From Imperialibacter roseus (GTDB taxonomy: Bacteria; Bacteroidota; Bacteroidia; Cytophagales; Cyclobacteriaceae), in the NCBI RefSeq assembly GCF_032999765.1, contig NZ_CP136051.1, positions 4,006,417 through 4,070,416 of the forward strand: 64,000 nucleotides of DNA. Reading direction: 5' to 3'. How positions within the stretch are numbered: the first letter of the stretch is position 1; each line of letters begins with the position of its first letter. The notes under the pieces were generated by a model, which saw only the letters and a list, made by a program, of their open reading frames with translations, did not search any database and was not told the DNA's origin. This document shows, in pieces, positions 17,218 to 26,767 of this stretch. Both the position numbers and the translations under genes were made by a program.

Positions 17218-18213
17218 ATGCCCGTACTCCAAAAACCCAGCTACAAGGGTTCCTTTCTTTCCGTAAACAAGCACTTCGAAACGATTTACCCTGCGCTTTT
17301 CAGAAAAGTATCCAATCCCCCTGCCGTTCGAAGGGAAAGGCTGGAAATGAAAGACGGTGATTTTCTTGACATTGATTATGCCATACAGCACACAGCAAAT
17401 CGCAACAACCGGGTAGTAATTATCACTCACGGGCTGGAAGGGGACAGTAGCAGGCCCTATATCAAAGGAATGACCAAGGCCTTTTATGCCCATGGCTGGG
17501 ACGTGATGGCCTGGAACCTACGGGGCTGTGGTGGCGAGCTCAACAGGCTGCCGAGGTTCTACAATAGCGGAGCTACCGAAGACCTGGACGCAGTAGTGGC
17601 CGAAGCCGTCAAGAGAGGCTACAACGAAATTTCACTGGTAGGCTTTAGTCTTGGCGGCAATATGACAGTGAAGTTTCTGGGCGAGTCCTACGCTGACCAA
17701 TATCCGATTGCCTCGTCCGTGGCGTTTTCCGTACCTCTTGACCTGGAGAGTTGCTCTGTTGAAATAGACAAATGGCACAACTATCTCTACACCCGAAGAT
17801 TCCTGAATACATTGATTAAGAAAGTGGTTCGAAAAGCCGAAATATTCCCCGAATCATTCAACACTGAGGGTGTTCGGAAAATAAAAAGCATCTTTCAGTT
17901 TGACGAATTAATTACAGGCCCCCTGCACGGCTACGAAGGCGCTGTTGACTACTACACCCAGTGCAGCTCAGCCCCGTTTGTGCCGAAAGTAAAGACGCCC
18001 CTGCTTGTGGTCAATGCGTTAAACGATACTTTCCTTTCCGCTAAGTGTTACGAGGAAAGTGCCTTCAGCGCCAATGCAAACACCATATTGCTGAAACCCC
18101 GGCACGGCGGGCATTGCGGTTTTGCAGAGTTTCGAAACGGCAGCACCTACTGGTCGGAGCAAATGGCTACCGAATTTTGCCTGCACCCTGAGCGGTGGCT
18201 TCAGGGCAAGTAA
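17218..18213 (+). CDS. YheT-like alpha/beta hydrolase
   Basis: A 331-aa cytoplasmic hydrolase of the AB-hydrolase-4 (YheT/ABHD1-3) group. THGLEGDSSRPYI carries the oxyanion-hole HG, WNLRGCGGE follows, GFSLGGNMTVKFLGE holds the nucleophile Ser, and NALNDTFL and HGGHCGF hold the acid and the His. The fold and triad are complete. The family acts on esters of unknown identity. No signal peptide is seen. Confidence 0.9.
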   Translation: MPVLQKPSYKGSFLSVNKHFETIYPALFRKVSNPPAVRRERLEMKDGDFLDIDYAIQHTANRNNRVVIITHGLEGDSSRPYIKGMTKAFYAHGWDVMAWNLRGCGGELNRLPRFYNSGATEDLDAVVAEAVKRGYNEISLVGFSLGGNMTVKFLGESYADQYPIASSVAFSVPLDLESCSVEIDKWHNYLYTRRFLNTLIKKVVRKAEIFPESFNTEGVRKIKSIFQFDELITGPLHGYEGAVDYYTQCSSAPFVPKVKTPLLVVNALNDTFLSAKCYEESAFSANANTILLKPRHGGHCGFAEFRNGSTYWSEQMATEFCLHPERWLQGK

Positions 18214-18292
18214 ATGGTTAAATGACTCACAGTCAGTGTTACGGTCGTATTTTTACGGCAAATTAGATAGCTTTGGGAAAACCAATCATTGA

Positions 18293-18991
18293 ATGAGTTC
18301 ACGCTATACGTTGAGTAAGCCACCTGAAGAAGTTGCCAGGCGATTTAAAGCTGATGTAACAGACTCATATGAGCCAAGGTTTAATATAGCGCCGACACAG
18401 CTCGCCCCAGTTATTACCAGCGACTCACCGAAGGGGTTTTCGTTTTTTTACTGGGGACTGATCTCGAAATGGGCCAACAATAAAAGCATCAGTGAAAGGC
18501 TCTACATCACAAGAGCAGAACAGATTCCCGAGAAAGCAAGTGCAAAAACCGCTCTGATGGAGCGCCGGTGCTTGATACCAGCTGATGGGTTTTACGATTG
18601 GAAAAAAGTGAGCAAAAAAGGACAGGTGCCCTACTACTTTTTTGAAAAGCAGCACCAGCCTTTTGCAATGGCAGGTCTTTGGGAGGAGTTTGAAGATGAT
18701 GAAGGAGAGCAAATGCATTCGTTTACATTAATTACTTGTGCTGCTAACCAACTGGTATCGGAAGCCAGTGACCGGATGCCTGTAATGATTGAGAAATCCC
18801 GTGAAAGTGCCTGGCTCAACAAAGCTACGCCATTCGAGGAGCTGGTGAGCATGCTAACCCCCTTTCCGGCACTGCAAATGCAGCGCCATCCTGTGTCATC
18901 AAGAGTTAATAATATAAAGTATGATGCGCCTGATTTGATCTTGCCGGCTGCGCCTTCGGATCAGTTCGGCAACTATACACTCTTTGACTAA
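18293..18991 (+). CDS. SRAP (YedK/HMCES) protein lacking active-site residues
   Basis: A 232-aa SOS response-associated peptidase domain. RFNIAPTQLAPVI, WGLISKWA, RRCLIPADGFYDW and DRMPVMIEK are clear family blocks. Normal family members start with Met-Cys and use Cys2 to cross-link to abasic DNA; here the protein starts MSSRYTL, with Ser2. The conserved Asn of NAR is Ile72, the Glu of GFYEW is Asp102, and the His of the HDRMP block is Ser159; the Arg (Arg74) is kept. A stop lies directly before the ATG, so no missed start can supply the Cys. It may bind DNA without forming the cross-link. A TAGCTTTG -7 element sits at 18268-18275. Confidence 0.88.
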   Translation: MSSRYTLSKPPEEVARRFKADVTDSYEPRFNIAPTQLAPVITSDSPKGFSFFYWGLISKWANNKSISERLYITRAEQIPEKASAKTALMERRCLIPADGFYDWKKVSKKGQVPYYFFEKQHQPFAMAGLWEEFEDDEGEQMHSFTLITCAANQLVSEASDRMPVMIEKSRESAWLNKATPFEELVSMLTPFPALQMQRHPVSSRVNNIKYDAPDLILPAAPSDQFGNYTLFD

Positions 18992-19101
18992 TTGACGATT
19001 TATCATTATCCTGAGACAATTTGTATCTTGAACAAGTTCGTATTCATAGCGTTTTGCAGAAGTATCAACCAACCCGATTTCTATTGTATTTGTATACCAG
19101 C

Positions 19102-21150
19102 ATGAAAAATTCGACCTATTTACGCATTACTTCACTAGCCCTCCTTGCAGTGGGTGTCCTGCTTCCCTACGCAGGCTCCTCACAAGGCAAGCACAGCACG
19201 TATGTGAGAGCAGAGGATTCTTTTTATGATGAGGAGTTAGAAACCGCCTTCCTGTTGTTCAACGAATACCTGACTGGATCACCCGACGATAGAAAGGCCC
19301 AGTACTACGCCGAGATTTGCTCACTACTCACCTACTACCCCGCCAAACCACTCGATAAATTTCTTCAGTTTGAAGCTACCCTGGGTACCAGCGACAAATT
19401 TTTCTATTACTGGGCTGGAAGGATCTATGCAGCACGGTACGACTATGGTGCGGCCATAGAAGCCTGGCAGAAATTCCTCGACCTGAAGGCTTACAAAAGC
19501 AAAGTAATTACCGACGAAACAAAGGCGTTTATTGAAGACGCTATTGTTAAAAAATCTTTTATCGAGCATCCATCCACCTATTCAGTGCACCATTTGCCGG
19601 CACCTATCAATACGCTCAATTCTGAAGAGAACCCTATATTGTTTGACAATGAAAGTAAGCTGATGCTTGCGAGCATAGGCAACGACGAGAGTGTCCGCCG
19701 AAGAAAGCAAAGGTCAACTATTTACTTTTTTGAGCGGCAGGGGAAAAACAAATGGTCGGCACCAGTGAGCTACCCGGCTTTCAAAGAAATGAAAGGAAAC
19801 ATCGTCAACCTTCAGCTTTTCGACAACGAAACCAAACTTCTGCTTTACTACGAAGACAAGAAGGGTGATCTGTATCAATCGGAAAAAGTAAATGGTGTTT
19901 GGCAAAAGCCCAAGCCTTTGGAGCAGATAGATCGCTCGGGCATGCAGGTCAGCGGCTTTTTCACTTCCAATGGAGAGGTACTTGTTTATACGGCCGAATC
20001 AAAAAAGCCCGACAAAGACATCGACCTTTATATGGTGACAAGGCAGGGTGAAGGCCAATGGTCAGCCCCTACTGAGCTACAGGAACTCAACTCTCCGTTT
20101 GACGAAGACAGCCCTTACATTACACCAGACGGCTCCACCATCTATTTTAGCTCAAGAGGCCACTCGAGCATTGGAGGTTTCGACATATTCAAGTCGGCAC
20201 GAAACCCTACTACAGGCAAGTGGGGAACTCCGGAAAACCTGGGGTATCCTATCAATACACCCGGCGATGAAATTTTCTTCAAGTTCAACAAAGACGGCAA
20301 AACTGGCTTCTTTAGTTCGGACAGGGCCGGAACAGTTGGCTTTCTCGATGCTTACCTGTTCGTAGAAGAAATCAAGATTCCAATGAAGGGCAGGGTAATC
20401 GCCAGCTCTACAAAGCAGCCTCTGGCAGGGGTGCTGGTGAAAGTAACGCCCGACAACCAGTACCTCAACACACTTTCGGCTGAAAGCAATCAGGACGGAG
20501 AGTTTGAGGTCTTGCTTACGTCAGGATTTGACCAAACATTCGACCTGACCTACATGGGTCTGCATGCTAAAACAGAGAGTATTTCAGTGGATCAGACCAG
20601 CCCCACCAACATACTGAACAAAGTTTTTGAGATCGACTTAACGGAAACCATCCTTGCTCAGCAAACCCATCAGCAGGGAGTCCAGCAAGGCAAATCAGCC
20701 GTTCCAACCAAAACGACTACAAAAGTTGCCAGTGCCAGCACAGAAACCACAGCCCCAATTTCCGAGTACACTGAGTTGGGTGACCTGGGAAAGAAATTCA
20801 GCAAAGGCAATAAGGCCATTTTGAGTAATATATACTTTGAGCCGGGATCTGATTATATCAGCTCTGCTTATACGCCCGAGCTTTTCGCACTTTTCAAGGT
20901 AATGAGTGAAAACCCTGAACTGAGAATTGAGATTGGCGGACACACCGACGCTCTGGAGGAAAAAACCAGTACACAGAATTTATCGAAACTCAGGGCCAGA
21001 GCAGTGGGCAGCTACCTGATGCAAAGAAGAATATCAGAGAATAGAATTAAGGAGGTGGGCTACGGAGCCACACAACCACTGGCGTCGAATGACAATGAAA
21101 AAGAAGGACGTGAGTTAAACCGCCGTATCGAAGTCCTTGTTATTGAATAG
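19102..21150 (+). CDS. PorE-like OmpA protein with PD40 repeats
   Basis: A 682-aa exported protein. Domain order: signal peptide, helical repeats (about 30-150), PD40-type beta-propeller (about 180-420; SPYITPDGSTIYFSSRG), a carboxypeptidase-regulatory domain (about 427-510), a low-complexity linker, and an OmpA C-terminal peptidoglycan-binding domain (about 570-682; IEIGGHTDA, LSKLRARAVGSYL, NRRIEVLV). This order matches PorE of Porphyromonas gingivalis, a T9SS component, although other Bacteroidota proteins share it. Assignment to T9SS is inference. I start at the ATG at 19102; an upstream TTG start at 19021 adds a non-signal extension. Confidence 0.85.
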   Translation: MKNSTYLRITSLALLAVGVLLPYAGSSQGKHSTYVRAEDSFYDEELETAFLLFNEYLTGSPDDRKAQYYAEICSLLTYYPAKPLDKFLQFEATLGTSDKFFYYWAGRIYAARYDYGAAIEAWQKFLDLKAYKSKVITDETKAFIEDAIVKKSFIEHPSTYSVHHLPAPINTLNSEENPILFDNESKLMLASIGNDESVRRRKQRSTIYFFERQGKNKWSAPVSYPAFKEMKGNIVNLQLFDNETKLLLYYEDKKGDLYQSEKVNGVWQKPKPLEQIDRSGMQVSGFFTSNGEVLVYTAESKKPDKDIDLYMVTRQGEGQWSAPTELQELNSPFDEDSPYITPDGSTIYFSSRGHSSIGGFDIFKSARNPTTGKWGTPENLGYPINTPGDEIFFKFNKDGKTGFFSSDRAGTVGFLDAYLFVEEIKIPMKGRVIASSTKQPLAGVLVKVTPDNQYLNTLSAESNQDGEFEVLLTSGFDQTFDLTYMGLHAKTESISVDQTSPTNILNKVFEIDLTETILAQQTHQQGVQQGKSAVPTKTTTKVASASTETTAPISEYTELGDLGKKFSKGNKAILSNIYFEPGSDYISSAYTPELFALFKVMSENPELRIEIGGHTDALEEKTSTQNLSKLRARAVGSYLMQRRISENRIKEVGYGATQPLASNDNEKEGRELNRRIEVLVIE

Positions 21151-21202
21151 AACTTAAATTGTTTCGTTTATTATTCTTGTATAAATATAACTCAACACCC
21201 AA

Positions 21203-22210
21203 ATGAGAGCAAGCAAGATAGCAGGCATTGGCCACTATGTGCCCGACAACGTAGTGACCAACAAAGACCTTGAAAAACTAATAGAAACCACTGACGAATG
21301 GATTCAGGAAAGAACCGGCATTAAAGAGCGCCGGTTTGTAGACCCAAAGTCGGATGAAGCTCCGTCAACCATGGGTACCAAGGCTGCCCGGATTGCCATC
21401 AAAAACGCCGGAATTACGCCCGACGATCTTGACTTCATCATTTTTGCCACGCTCAGCCCCGACTACTACTTCCCAGGCCCGGGTGTGATGGTGCAAGAGC
21501 AGCTTGGCATCAAAGAAATTGGTGCGCTTGACGTCCGAAATCAGTGTTCAGGGTTTGTTTATGCAGTTTCTATTGCCGATCAGTTTATCAAAACCGGAAT
21601 GTATAACAACATCCTGGTGATAGGCTCCGAGCTCCATAGCAGCGGCCTCGACATGACCACCAGAGGGCGTGGCGTCTCAGTTATTTTCGGCGACGGAGCA
21701 GGTGCCGTGGTGATGCAGGCAGCCGACAAGCCAGGGCAGGGCATCCTGTCTACGCACCTTCATTCCGAAGGCAAGCATGCGAAGGAGCTGGCACTCATAG
21801 GCCCAAGCACCAAGCACTGGGTGGACAAACTAATCGTCGAAAATGACCCCGAAGACATCAGCTACTACCCCTACATGAATGGCAACTTTGTGTTCAAGCA
21901 CGCTGTTACCCGCTTTGAAGAGGTGATCAATGAGGCACTGGACAAGAATGGCTTTAAGAGCACAGACATCAACCTTTTGATCCCGCACCAGGCCAACCTG
22001 CGCATCAGCCAGTTCATTCAAAAGAAAATGGGACTGTCGGACGACCAGGTATTCAACAACATCATGAAATATGGCAACACTACAGCCGCTTCCATTCCCA
22101 TTGCAATGAGTGAAGCGTGGCAGGAAGGAAAAATAAAGGAAGGCGACTTAGTATGCCTCGCTGCATTTGGTAGCGGATTTACCTGGGCTTCTGCACTTAT
22201 CAGATGGTAG
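21203..22210 (+). CDS. fabH: Beta-ketoacyl-ACP synthase III
   Basis: A 335-aa condensing enzyme that starts fatty-acid chains from acetyl-CoA and malonyl-ACP in the cytoplasm. The triad is present: Cys115 in NQCSGFVYA, His262 in IPHQAN and Asn292 in YGNTTAAS. TDEWIQERTGIKERR is the usual N-terminal block. Many Bacteroidota carry several FabH-like paralogues, and no other fab genes are adjacent, so this may be a second copy with its own substrate preference. It overlaps the next gene by 7 bp, implying translational coupling. Confidence 0.92.
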   Translation: MRASKIAGIGHYVPDNVVTNKDLEKLIETTDEWIQERTGIKERRFVDPKSDEAPSTMGTKAARIAIKNAGITPDDLDFIIFATLSPDYYFPGPGVMVQEQLGIKEIGALDVRNQCSGFVYAVSIADQFIKTGMYNNILVIGSELHSSGLDMTTRGRGVSVIFGDGAGAVVMQAADKPGQGILSTHLHSEGKHAKELALIGPSTKHWVDKLIVENDPEDISYYPYMNGNFVFKHAVTRFEEVINEALDKNGFKSTDINLLIPHQANLRISQFIQKKMGLSDDQVFNNIMKYGNTTAASIPIAMSEAWQEGKIKEGDLVCLAAFGSGFTWASALIRW

Positions 22211-22809
22211 AAGACGGGTTTTCCAAAGAAGAAATAGACCTGATGGGTGACAGCGAACTGCTGTTGACCAAACGAAAGGTAATTTCGAAGATGGCTGACC
22301 GGTTCTCTGCAGTAGAAGGAAAATTTAGGCAAATAATGCTGAGTGAAAGCAGCCTTCACTTACCACCCGACACCCTGGTAAAAGCTGGAAAGGTATCGAG
22401 AGGAGAAAATTACAAAGGTCTCCCCTATATTGTACTGGACTATCCACGGCTTATGACCCGTCACGATGTGCTCAATATCCGGCTGTTATTCTGGTGGGGG
22501 CATTACTTCACCCTGTCGCTTCACGTGGCCGGTGGGTTTTGGCAGGAAAGAAAACCAAACATTTTAAAGAATATTGGGGCACTTACTTTTGAAAAAATTC
22601 GTTTTCAAGTCGACGGTTCACCCTGGGAAAACGACATTTTCTCAGGTAATTTTCACGACTTAAACCCCTCCGACAGCGTGCAAACACTTTTAATTGAAAA
22701 ATCCACCTTTTTGCGGCTCAGCTACTATTTACCTCTCCATGAGATCCCAAATCTCGATGAATTCGCTACCAAAGGTTTTAAAAAATTTATGTCTATTTTA
22801 AAGGATTGA
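22204..22809 (+). CDS. Conserved-looking protein coupled to fabH, unknown
   Basis: A 201-aa soluble protein whose ATG lies inside the end of fabH (7-bp overlap). It has no signal peptide. Helical N-terminus (EEIDLMGDSELLLTKRKVISKM), then GLPYIVLDYPRLM and LLFWWGHYFTLSLHVAG, which look like a conserved core. It resembles uncharacterised proteins I associate with Cytophagales, but I cannot name a domain. Coupling to fabH hints at a role near fatty-acid initiation; this is inference. Confidence 0.7.
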   Translation: MVEDGFSKEEIDLMGDSELLLTKRKVISKMADRFSAVEGKFRQIMLSESSLHLPPDTLVKAGKVSRGENYKGLPYIVLDYPRLMTRHDVLNIRLLFWWGHYFTLSLHVAGGFWQERKPNILKNIGALTFEKIRFQVDGSPWENDIFSGNFHDLNPSDSVQTLLIEKSTFLRLSYYLPLHEIPNLDEFATKGFKKFMSILKD

Positions 22810-22864
22810 ATAATCTAGCATTGTTTTTGAATACCAAAGTAATCGGACAACAATCAAACCCCGG

Positions 22865-24442
22865 ATGAATAAGCCCGCAAGCTATTTGTTGATATACTCC
22901 TTAAGCATTTTTTGTCTATCCTGCTTTTTGCTCCCCGGATTGAAGGCCCAAACGATGTCTTTTCCTGACACCGTTGCCACTTACAAAGGCGAGGTACAGA
23001 ATGGTAAAAAGGAAGGCCTGTGGCTTTTTTACAGAGGCAATAACCAGCTGCTGGCAGAAGGTTTTTACAAAAATGATAAGAAAGACAGCCTTTGGTTTTT
23101 CTACAACACAGATGGCCGCCGCAACCAAATGGAGAGCTACAAGGGAGGTATTCTTAACGGCATCTATGCCAGTATTTATTCAAATGGGGAAATCAAGGAA
23201 CGAGGCCGGTACAAAGATAGTCTGCGAACTGGCGACTGGGAAGGGTTCTATCGCTTTGGGCTTAAGCTTTACGAAGGCAAATACAACGAGGGCAAACGAG
23301 AAGGTCTTTGGAAAGAGTATTATGAAACAGGTAACCTGAAGTCCGCAGTGTTTTATGAGAATGATAAACTGGACGGTGAGGCCGAATTTTACGACGAATA
23401 CGGACAATTGCAGTCCAAAGTAAATTACAAAGAAAATACGCTTCACGGCCCGGTTACGGAGTTTTATCCCGACGGAAGTGTGGCGCTTGAGGGAGTCTTC
23501 AAAATAGGAAAGAAAGACAGTGTTTGGGTAGAATACGACCCTTTCAAATTGATTTTAGCCAAAGAGAAATATAAAAATGGTTCGCTGGATGGAAAACAGT
23601 CGTACTACTACCCGAGTGGCAAACTGGAAAAGACGGAAGAATATGAGTTAGGCATAGCAACCGGCAACTGGCAGCAATACTACGAGAATGGTCAGCTCAA
23701 GTTGAATGTCAACTATAAGAATGGCCTAAAGGACGGCATCTATCAGGAGTTTTTTGCCCGGGGCAAAAAGAGCGTTGAAGGCAAATATGCCTACGACCTG
23801 AAGACCGGTACATGGACAAGCTTCTTTGAGAATGGCAACCTCTATTCCATTGGCGACTACCTGCGTGATCAGAAGACTGGCTTGTGGAAATACTTTTACG
23901 AAGCTGGCCCAATCGAAACCGAAGGCAAGTACAAAAATGACATGAGAGACGGCCAGTGGGTCAGTTACTATATTACAGGAGAAATATCTGCTATCGGTAG
24001 CTACAGGCTGGATTTGGAGGACGGCATTTGGGGCAGGTTTTACCAAAATGAGCAACTCATACAGGACGAAAACTGGGACAATGGCCGACTACTGGCAGTC
24101 AGCGAATACTTTACACCAAAAGGGGAGGTATTGCCTGGTGGCACCCTAAAAGACGGCTACGGCTCAAGGATAACTTACTATGAAGATGGTACCCTAAAGC
24201 TGGAAAGCTATTACAAAAACGGCTTTACCTCTGACATATGGAAGTACTACCACCCCAACGGCAAGCTGGCCTCTGAGGGGCAACTACTGAACTCCCAAAA
24301 ACAAGGCACATGGAAATACTACCATGACAATGGCACTGTGGAATCGGAAGGAAAGTATTTGAATGATGAACGCATCGGTCTTTGGAAGTTTTACAACAGA
24401 AAAAACAGGATAACGAATCAGATCAATTATTCGAAAGAATAA
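22865..24442 (+). CDS. Exported YwqK/MORN-2 repeat protein
   Basis: A 525-aa protein with a signal peptide (residues 1-29, ending GLKAQ), followed to the end by about 20 copies of a roughly 23-residue repeat of the form EGxYKNGKKxGxWxxYYxNGxL. This is the MORN_2 type found in YwqK proteins. Database labels call such proteins antitoxins because of Bacillus YwqK, but nothing here supports a toxin-antitoxin role: no toxin gene is adjacent. The repeats form a beta-hairpin ladder and may bind a surface or periplasmic partner. Confidence 0.88.
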   Translation: MNKPASYLLIYSLSIFCLSCFLLPGLKAQTMSFPDTVATYKGEVQNGKKEGLWLFYRGNNQLLAEGFYKNDKKDSLWFFYNTDGRRNQMESYKGGILNGIYASIYSNGEIKERGRYKDSLRTGDWEGFYRFGLKLYEGKYNEGKREGLWKEYYETGNLKSAVFYENDKLDGEAEFYDEYGQLQSKVNYKENTLHGPVTEFYPDGSVALEGVFKIGKKDSVWVEYDPFKLILAKEKYKNGSLDGKQSYYYPSGKLEKTEEYELGIATGNWQQYYENGQLKLNVNYKNGLKDGIYQEFFARGKKSVEGKYAYDLKTGTWTSFFENGNLYSIGDYLRDQKTGLWKYFYEAGPIETEGKYKNDMRDGQWVSYYITGEISAIGSYRLDLEDGIWGRFYQNEQLIQDENWDNGRLLAVSEYFTPKGEVLPGGTLKDGYGSRITYYEDGTLKLESYYKNGFTSDIWKYYHPNGKLASEGQLLNSQKQGTWKYYHDNGTVESEGKYLNDERIGLWKFYNRKNRITNQINYSKE

Positions 24443-24511
24443 AGCGGCGTTTTCCTAAAGCAACTATTGTAGACAACACCAAGTCAGGTTCTTTGCACAC
24501 TTTTCCGTTAA

Positions 24512-25633
24512 TCAATTGCTGGAAACAACTGGATAGTAAGTTGGTGCATCTTCCCAGTGGGCGGGTGTGACTCCCGTTCTGACACCCGCTACTTCTTGGC
24601 ATTCCAGACAGCCGAATCTCATGTCCAGAATAATTTCCGATGACAGCTTTCTGTACGGATTGTCTGAAATACCGCTTCTGCTAAAATAAACGGACTTCAT
24701 TTTTAGCCCTGACGCACCAAAAAAGCCATGCACTCTTTCTTCGGGATCGTTCACATTAAACAGGTTGCCCTTAATGGTGATCGGAGGCCTATCAAATACC
24801 CCACCCGAGTTGGTAGTTAGTTGCGCCACTTTTTGCCAGTATTCATACGCAGCCCTGCTAAGGGCATACTGCTCGGCTTCAACAAAATAAGGCAGGCGAT
24901 CGTCATAAGGAAAAGTAAGCAAAGGCACTCTGGCTATTGTATTTCCATCCAACAGTTTGTCTGACCCGACATTAACGCATCCTGGGCAATTGGTGATACC
25001 AAAGCACCGGCTACAGCAATAGGTGCCGAACGTGATATAGCCCGCATCCGGGGCTCCTATTCTCCAAATTCTGCAATAATCCAGCCTCTCATAATTATTC
25101 CAGCGCCACAGATAGTAGTTCTCCTCATTTTCTGGGTCTTTGGTCTCCACGAAAACATCAAACTCACCTTGCAAAAACTCGCCTGAGATATCCCGGTACT
25201 CAGCGTACATGGTGTCTATCTCCGGCACTGCCGCCAGGTAGTCGGGCTTCGATTCGTAATTTTTTCCGTTAGCCAACTCTATCCTCACCGAATAGCTTCG
25301 CCCCACTTCGCCTCTGATTCCATCAGCTTTGGTCTCATAAGCGCCGCCCGCTGTATAAGTGAGTTGTTCTTCATTGCCCGCATCATCTTTGATAATGACC
25401 TTTGCATCGTAGATTGTAAAATCACTTTTAGCGTTGCCCGAAGTGTAAGTGGTACTGTAGCTTAGCTTTACCCTGTAAGGTCCTGGCTGGTCAGTAATGA
25501 GACCTTCGACCGTCAGTTTGGGGTTTTCATCGGTCAGTTCGGGGTCAAAGGGAGTTATGCAGCCGACCAGCAACAACAAGCTGAGCAGCTTCCATTTTGC
25601 ATTTACTTTGCCTGGGCTAAATCGTTCCAACAT
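24512..25633 (-). CDS. DUF4249 lipoprotein, copy 3 of the cluster
   Basis: A 373-aa outer-membrane lipoprotein (lipobox LLLVGC, then ITPFDPELTDE). It is very similar to its upstream neighbour: long N-terminal stretches such as KLTVEGLITDQPGPYRVKLS are identical, so the pair is a recent duplication. Mid-protein it has the cluster CCSRCFGITNCPGC (CCxxCxxxxxCxxC), and near the end CLEC. Six bases separate it from the stop of the preceding gene. Expected role: partner of the TonB receptor upstream. Confidence 0.88.
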   Translation of the reverse strand: MLERFSPGKVNAKWKLLSLLLLVGCITPFDPELTDENPKLTVEGLITDQPGPYRVKLSYSTTYTSGNAKSDFTIYDAKVIIKDDAGNEEQLTYTAGGAYETKADGIRGEVGRSYSVRIELANGKNYESKPDYLAAVPEIDTMYAEYRDISGEFLQGEFDVFVETKDPENEENYYLWRWNNYERLDYCRIWRIGAPDAGYITFGTYCCSRCFGITNCPGCVNVGSDKLLDGNTIARVPLLTFPYDDRLPYFVEAEQYALSRAAYEYWQKVAQLTTNSGGVFDRPPITIKGNLFNVNDPEERVHGFFGASGLKMKSVYFSRSGISDNPYRKLSSEIILDMRFGCLECQEVAGVRTGVTPAHWEDAPTYYPVVSSN

Positions 25634-25639
25634 ACTACA

Positions 25640-26767
25640 TCAATAAACAACTGGATAATAAGTAGGCGCATCGTCCCAATGAGCTGGGGTGATTCCAGTT
25701 CTTACTCCTGCCACCTCCTCACATTCCAGGCATCCGAATCTTTTGTCCTCAACGAAGTCGTCATACCAAAGCTTTTTGTAAGGATTTGCCGGAATACCCC
25801 TTCTACTAAAATAAACTGATTTTGTCTTTAGTCCCGATGCTCCGAAATAGCCAAGAACTCTCTCATCCGGGTCGGTAGCATTTGACAAATTTCCTTTTAT
25901 TGTGATAGGGGGTTTGTCAAAAACTCCCCCTGAATTCGTAGTCAAGTGGTCTACCATTTGCCAGTACTCGTACGCTGCTTTACTCACCGAATACTGCTCT
26001 GCCTCAACGAAATAAGGCTTTCGATCGTCATATGGGAAAGTCAGCAACTGTACTCTTGATATCCTATTCCCATTCATAAGCTTATCAGCAGCCACATTTA
26101 CACAACCCGGACAGTTGACAATGTCAAAGCAAATACCGCAACAAGGCACCGCATAAGTTACAAGCTTGAATGCGCCACTTCCCGTTGTATAGATCCTACA
26201 ATAATCCAGTCGCTCAAAGTTATTCCACCTCCACAGATAGTAGTTCTCTTCATCTTTCGGATCTTTGGTCTCGACGAAAACGTCAAACTCCCCTTGCAAA
26301 AATTCGCCGGAAATATCCCGGTACTCAGCGTATATGGTGTCGATGGGTGGAACAGCTGGCAGCATCTCCGGCACAGACTCATAAACCTTTCCATCGGATA
26401 GCTCTATTTGTACCGAATAGCTCCGCCCAACTTCTCCTCGTATTCCATCAGCTTTCGTTTCATACGTGCCTCCCTTCGTATAGGTAAGTTGTTCCTCATT
26501 CCCCACATCGTCTTTGATGATTACTTTAGCATCATAAATCGTAAAGTCACTTTTAGCGTTGCCTGAAGTATAAGTGGTGCTGTAGCTTAGCTTCACCCTG
26601 TAAGGGCCTGGCTGGTCAGTAATCAGACCCTCTACTGTTAATTTTGGCTCTTCGTCGGTCAATTCAGGATCAAATGGGGTAATGCAAGTGGTGAGCACAA
26701 CAAGACACACAGTCAACACACCTGTCAATCTATTTCTATACAAAGTCAGGCTTCTTGATCCCATCAA
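25640..26767 (-). CDS. DUF4249 lipoprotein, copy 2 of the cluster
   Basis: A 375-aa DUF4249 protein. The lipobox is VVLTTCITPFDPEL, the central Cys cluster is CCGICFDIVNCPGC, and the C-terminal CLECEEVAGVRTG matches copy 3. Its start codon overlaps the stop of the TonB receptor by 4 bp, a coupled arrangement that supports a receptor-lipoprotein complex. The Cys spacing could bind metal or form disulfides; the family has no known structure-function data that I can cite. Confidence 0.88.
   Translation of the reverse strand: MMGSRSLTLYRNRLTGVLTVCLVVLTTCITPFDPELTDEEPKLTVEGLITDQPGPYRVKLSYSTTYTSGNAKSDFTIYDAKVIIKDDVGNEEQLTYTKGGTYETKADGIRGEVGRSYSVQIELSDGKVYESVPEMLPAVPPIDTIYAEYRDISGEFLQGEFDVFVETKDPKDEENYYLWRWNNFERLDYCRIYTTGSGAFKLVTYAVPCCGICFDIVNCPGCVNVAADKLMNGNRISRVQLLTFPYDDRKPYFVEAEQYSVSKAAYEYWQMVDHLTTNSGGVFDKPPITIKGNLSNATDPDERVLGYFGASGLKTKSVYFSRRGIPANPYKKLWYDDFVEDKRFGCLECEEVAGVRTGITPAHWDDAPTYYPVVY

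Noticed and set aside
19021-19101. TTG-initiated extension of the PorE-like gene
   Set aside because: It would bury the signal peptide that begins at the ATG at 19102.
22865-24442. Toxin-antitoxin role for the YwqK-like gene
   Set aside because: The name is a database inheritance; the protein is exported and no toxin gene adjoins it.
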